Source of the DNA: Chryseosolibacter histidinae
Lineage (GTDB): Bacteria; Bacteroidota; Bacteroidia; Cytophagales; Cyclobacteriaceae
Direction of reading: 5' to 3'
Length of the DNA stretch: 64,000 bases
NCBI RefSeq assembly: GCF_018598225.1
Contig: NZ_JAHESF010000003.1
Span: forward strand, 268,451-332,450
Positions 60,344 to 64,000 of this stretch are shown here, piece by piece. The notes below the pieces were generated by a model. That model was not told where the DNA came from. It made no database searches and saw only the letters and a program-made list of their open reading frames with translations. The translations under genes and the position numbers were made by a program. Within the stretch, counting starts at the first letter, position 1; every line of letters begins with the position of its first letter.

Positions 60344-60862
60344 ATGGATTTTATGCATAAAGTATTGTCATTGATCTTTTTATTGGCTTGCGTTTCGTGT
60401 GAGACAAAACAACCCGTTGATCGTGATCTTACCTTAGAAAGCAGAATTATAGACAATGCCAACATCCTGACAAGGAATGAAAAAGACAGCATATTTAGTC
60501 TTATCAAGAAACTTGATTTACAAATCGGATCGCAAATTGCCATCATCACCATTGATAGCCTTTACGGTGAAAAAATTGAAGCATTCTCTATAGACATGGC
60601 CGATTCCTTACGACTTGGCGGCCCTATCTATAACGATGGCATACTGATCACGATAGCGTTTAAAGATCGCATGGCAAGAATTGAAGTCGGCACGGGATTA
60701 GAAAATATCATCAAAGACGAAATAGCAGCCGAAATCATTCGAGAGGAGCTAGCACCGAAGTTCCGGGAAAAAAATTATGGTCAAGGGCTATTTCTGGTTG
60801 TTGAAAAAATCTCCGGATTAATCCGTGACAACAGCCAGCGCATTGGGCAAAAACCGGAATAA
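60344..60862 (+). CDS. TPM-domain lipoprotein
   Basis: The product is 172 residues. The lipobox is LSLIFLLACVSCETK. The TPM domain shows RIIDNANILTRNEKDSIFSL, GSQIAIITIDSLYGEKIEAF, LGGPIYNDGILITIAFKDRM, then ARIEVGTGLENIIKD. TPM domains have been linked to phosphatase activity and to photosystem II repair in plants; bacterial roles vary. There is no C-terminal TM. Confidence 0.82.
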   Translation: MDFMHKVLSLIFLLACVSCETKQPVDRDLTLESRIIDNANILTRNEKDSIFSLIKKLDLQIGSQIAIITIDSLYGEKIEAFSIDMADSLRLGGPIYNDGILITIAFKDRMARIEVGTGLENIIKDEIAAEIIREELAPKFREKNYGQGLFLVVEKISGLIRDNSQRIGQKPE

Positions 60863-60923
60863 GTGATATGGCTTTATGTCGTTATAGATGAATAATAGAA
60901 GGCTCCAAGTAACCTATTTCTAA

Positions 60924-61568
60924 ATGAGATACTTCACGATATTAATACTACTCATCAACTACGGACAATGTTTGTCACAGACGAAATACAGCGAGACACT
61001 CTCGTTACGGCTTGACCAGATAAGAAGGTCGGAGTTTTACGACAATAAGGTTGTTGTTAAGATCGACAGCATTGAATATAACGACCTCGACTACCCATAC
61101 TGGAAACCAGCAGAAACATATTATCGAGATGACATGGCCAGGTATAAATATCGCCTTTACAGGGTACTTACCGATAGCACAAGAGGACACAGACCAGACA
61201 CTTGTGTTACTGATTGGGCCTTGAGCCGGCGGCCTCATCCCTATTTGTACCTTCGGGATACTGTCACGTTAAGTGAGCTAAGAGAACTGATGTTGGACCC
61301 GCATCCGTACGTTCGATCCTATGCATTTGGAGCGCTTTCATTTCGTAAGACTGAGAACCTATTTCCTTTAATCGTTGACAATTTAAAAGACTCAACGCAA
61401 ATACTCGAATACTCCGGTGACGCGGGATTGAACGCTTACCCCGCTGATCTTATGATCGAATATGAGATTGATCACCTTAGTGAACGTGAAAAGAAAGAAC
61501 TTAAGAAGTTGATACGATCAAAATACAAATACTTAACCAGGGGATTGGCTGTGTTAAATAGGAAATAA
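60924..61568 (+). CDS. Secreted protein of unknown function with HEAT-like segment
   Basis: The product is 214 residues with a signal peptide (FTILILLINYGQCLSQ). The middle has a Trp/Tyr-rich stretch. Near residue 115 a HEAT-like motif occurs (LMLDPHPYVRSYAFGALSFR). The C-terminus is basic and helical (SEREKKELKKLIRSKYKY). No family is assigned. Confidence 0.6.
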   Translation: MRYFTILILLINYGQCLSQTKYSETLSLRLDQIRRSEFYDNKVVVKIDSIEYNDLDYPYWKPAETYYRDDMARYKYRLYRVLTDSTRGHRPDTCVTDWALSRRPHPYLYLRDTVTLSELRELMLDPHPYVRSYAFGALSFRKTENLFPLIVDNLKDSTQILEYSGDAGLNAYPADLMIEYEIDHLSEREKKELKKLIRSKYKYLTRGLAVLNRK

Positions 61569-61607
61569 CTTATTCACAGGAAAAGACACAATCTGAAGTA
61601 TACTATC

Positions 61608-62348
61608 ATGACAGCAAAAGATCACAATTGCCGCAACGACGAACAAACAAATTCCCACATTGAAAAATATGGCCTTTCGATCATTGCAATTGAGGCAACT
61701 GACTATCTCCCTTCCTTTGCCTATAGCATTGGACTTTGGAAAAAATACAAACATCCGGAAATAATCTCATTCGGCTTTACAATCCAGACACTTCATGGCA
61801 TCATCAATGCCGCGGCAGACATTATCAAGGCCGGAGAAAGTCTTGAAACTGAAAGGGACTACGATAGCATCTTTGAAAAGGGAATGGCGCGATTTGTTAA
61901 AGTCGATCCATCCAACATTGGCGACTATTTCGGATATGCAATTGACTTTTATGGCACCACGGAGTTTCCTGCTTTACAATTAGTGTGGCCAGACCGAAAC
62001 GATAGATATCCCTGGGAAAAAGACTTTGAAGAAGAATTCATTTACAAACAACCCCTGCTCGATAGAAATGCCGACTTCAAGTTCAGGGAGCTCAGGAACC
62101 TCGCAACCTTTACAACTCGTCAATGGCTTGAATTAAAGAAACCGATACTGAGAGTGGTCCATGACCATGATGGTGACTGGCAATTTCTTACGGGCGATCA
62201 AATGCCGGAGGATATAAAAATCGTGGCACTGGAACAGTTGGTCTTACGCGACAAAACGCTTAACGATGTTTTCAGCCTTGGCTATGGAGAAGCGGCCGAG
62301 AGAGATTTTGTAGGTGCGAAATGGACACTCAGCAAAGTTGATCCTTGA
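61608..62348 (+). CDS. DUF4262 domain protein
   Basis: The product is 246 residues. DUF4262 is recognised from EKYGLSIIAIEATDYLPSFA, then YSIGLWKKYKHPEIISFGF. A C-terminal extension follows (VVHDHDGDWQFLTGDQMPED), resembling the DUF2185/immunity-type ends. It is cytosolic and probably a toxin-immunity or accessory protein, judging from family context. Confidence 0.75.
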   Translation: MTAKDHNCRNDEQTNSHIEKYGLSIIAIEATDYLPSFAYSIGLWKKYKHPEIISFGFTIQTLHGIINAAADIIKAGESLETERDYDSIFEKGMARFVKVDPSNIGDYFGYAIDFYGTTEFPALQLVWPDRNDRYPWEKDFEEEFIYKQPLLDRNADFKFRELRNLATFTTRQWLELKKPILRVVHDHDGDWQFLTGDQMPEDIKIVALEQLVLRDKTLNDVFSLGYGEAAERDFVGAKWTLSKVDP

Positions 62349-62497
62349 GCTTAAAGATGAGCGTATTCTTTCGAAGATCTAACGTGAGTTTGAGGGGCAC
62401 TACATTACAGTAAGCAACAACGTCGTTGAAAATGCGTTAACAGGGGTCCTGTAACCTTTATCGGCAACGCCGGTAGACAGCTTATAACCTGGGCTGT

Positions 62498-63940
62498 ATG
62501 ATTAAAAACTACTTTAAAATCGGGTTTCGGAACCTGGTTCATAACAAGCTTTATGCCGCTGTTAATATTGGAGGGCTTGCTGTCGGCATAGGCTGCTTCA
62601 CTATTATAATGTTATTCGTGCAGCACGAGCTCTCGTATGACAGATTCTATTCCCACGCCGGACGCATCTACCGCGTTTATCAAAAGCAAACAGGCAATAC
62701 GTTTCTTGGATCGGAGTTCTTTGCAGTTACGCCGACGCGGCTAGGCGGTGTACTGGAAGAGGAATGTCCCGAAGTAGAGGTCGCCACGACGTTAAAAGAT
62801 CAGCACGCCCTGCTCGGCCATGACAACAACCATTACTGGCAATACGGCCTTGCGGCCGATGACCAGTTCTTTAAGATATTCAAGCCTGAATTTATCAGGG
62901 GCGGGTCACAGAATGTGTTCGGCCATGCCAGGAGCATTGTTCTTACCGCATCGCTGGCAGAAAAGATCTTTGGCGATGAAAATGCTGTTGGGAAGCTCAT
63001 AACTTATCAGAACAATAACACATATACCGTAACTGGAGTAGTAAATGATCCACCGTTTAATTCATCTTTTCAGTATACATATATCGTAGACATACGTTCT
63101 ATCGATGCTTATGCCAAAGACCTTGGTCGCACTACCTGGCGTGGCAATAACGCGCAAACATTTCTGCTTCTCAAGCCTAACGCCACCGTTGCTGCGCTCG
63201 AACAAAAGTTTGCGGGCATCATCAAGAAATACCGTGACCCCGAAGCGTATGCTAATTATCCTTTTCAAGATCAATACTTTCTGGAACGCATCGAAGATCT
63301 GCACCTGCACGCTGGCATCAACTTTGACATGGGCACAAAAGGCAACCGGCAATACATACATTTGTTTTCCTGGGTGGCAGTCATTGTGCTGGTACTTGCC
63401 TGTGTGAATTATATGAGTCTTGCGGTAGCCAGGTCCGCCCGGCGTGTACGGGAAATTGGCATACGCAAAGTAGTCGGTGCGCAACGCAGCCAGATCATTG
63501 CACAATTTCTCGGCGAATCGGTACTTATTACTTTCTTTGCCATGGCGCTTGGGCTTATTCTTGCAGCGCTTCTCCTACCGACCGTCGGTCATTGGATGGA
63601 TCGGCCCATTACACTAAACTTCACTCAAAACGCCTGGCTATTACCTGCGCTTCTTGCTTTGCTCGTAGCGGTAGGTTTGTTCTCCGGAAGTTATCCATCG
63701 CTCTTCCTGTCGTCTTTACGGCCGATAATTGTGCTCAAGGGTAAAACGGGAGGAACCTCTGCCTTACCCTTGCAGCGTATACTTATTGTAGCACAGTATA
63801 CTGTATCCATTACGCTCGTCATCGGCAGCCTGGTTATCCATCACCAGCTCCAGTATATGAATAAGAAGGACCTTGGTTACGATCGCAAGAATATCATCAC
63901 GATCCAGCTTTTGGATCGCTCTGTTACTATTCCAGCATGA
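62498..63940 (+). pseudogene. FtsX/MacB-type ABC permease, 3' half lost to an insertion
   Basis: The readable product is 480 residues: first TM (LYAAVNIGGLAVGIGCFTII), MacB_PCD domain, and first FtsX core (ARRVREIGIRKVVGAQRSQI, LLILTFF-like helices, GLFSGSYPSLFLSSLRPIIV). It ends abruptly after DLGYDRKNIITIQLLDRSVT. Full-length relatives have about 800 residues with a second periplasmic and FtsX half. TGACCCC-type IS-end words follow directly, so the gene appears truncated by insertion. Unlike the 25706 copy it lacks a prefix domain. Confidence 0.8.
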
Positions 63941-64000
63941 TTGACCCCCTAATCCAGCAAGCTGACCCCTCTGTGTGAAGGGATTGTTTCTGTAAAGCAA
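63938..64000. mobile_element. End of an insertion sequence, IS21-like (continues beyond window)
   Basis: Right after the broken permease come two TGACCCC words (TTGACCCCCTAATCCAGC and AGCTGACCCCTCTGTG). Multiple TGACCCC-type repeats are typical of IS21-family termini in Bacteroidota. No transposase is visible within the 60 bp available, so the family call is tentative. Confidence 0.45.

Overview
The window comes from a Bacteroidota chromosome, most likely a Cytophagales member. The evidence is a SusC/SusD pair, a type IX secretion (T9SS) surface-protein module with a PorP/SprF partner, LytTR two-component signalling, PadR plus prefix-domain permease pairs, DUF4097 clusters, and TAnnTTTG-type promoters. 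No rRNA or CRISPR was seen. One tRNA-Pro(CGG) is present.

Left part (1-42.4 kb), ordinary chromosome by appearance. A surface-protein pair lies at 1-2086. Positions 2571-16188 hold a nine-gene minus-strand operon for sulfur-compound handling: a periplasmic binding protein, SusC, SusD, two DoxX-type membrane proteins, a c-type cytochrome lipoprotein, a SoxC/SorA-like molybdopterin sulfite dehydrogenase, a CrtI-like FAD oxidoreductase and a YeiH-type putative sulfate exporter. Its roughly 410-nt leader contains a TAnnTTTG promoter with an embedded perfect palindrome, a SAM-I riboswitch, a 36-codon upstream ORF with four consecutive Cys codons, and two large hairpins. I consider this the main candidate for an undescribed system: TonB-dependent uptake of a sulfur compound followed by periplasmic oxidation to sulfate, controlled by SAM and possibly by cysteine supply.

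The remainder of the left part holds an ECF sigma / HEAT-repeat anti-sigma-like / three DUF4097 operon (16348-20167), a PQQ-like propeller, an OxyR-AhpC-AhpD peroxide module (22301-24560), a SIMPL protein, a PadR-permease pair, DinB and AlkZ-like proteins, an AraC regulator, and an ECF sigma-TonB-gliding-CTD-PorP/OmpA operon (33352-38792). An OmpH/Skp chaperone and an alpha/beta hydrolase follow.

At tRNA-Pro (42371-42444) the character changes. The last 17 bp of the tRNA region are duplicated 177 bp downstream, next to remnants of a serine recombinase and of an AbiEii-type toxin. From there to the right edge the sequence looks more AT-rich and accessory: DUF3892 proteins, a TPR histidine kinase with a LytTR regulator, a membrane-anchored TIR protein, and a tightly packed operon with a membrane PLD-family nuclease and a vWA-like lipoprotein. 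After these comes a run of small cytosolic proteins resembling orphan immunity genes. The window ends in an FtsX/MacB permease cut short by what looks like the end of an IS21-like element.
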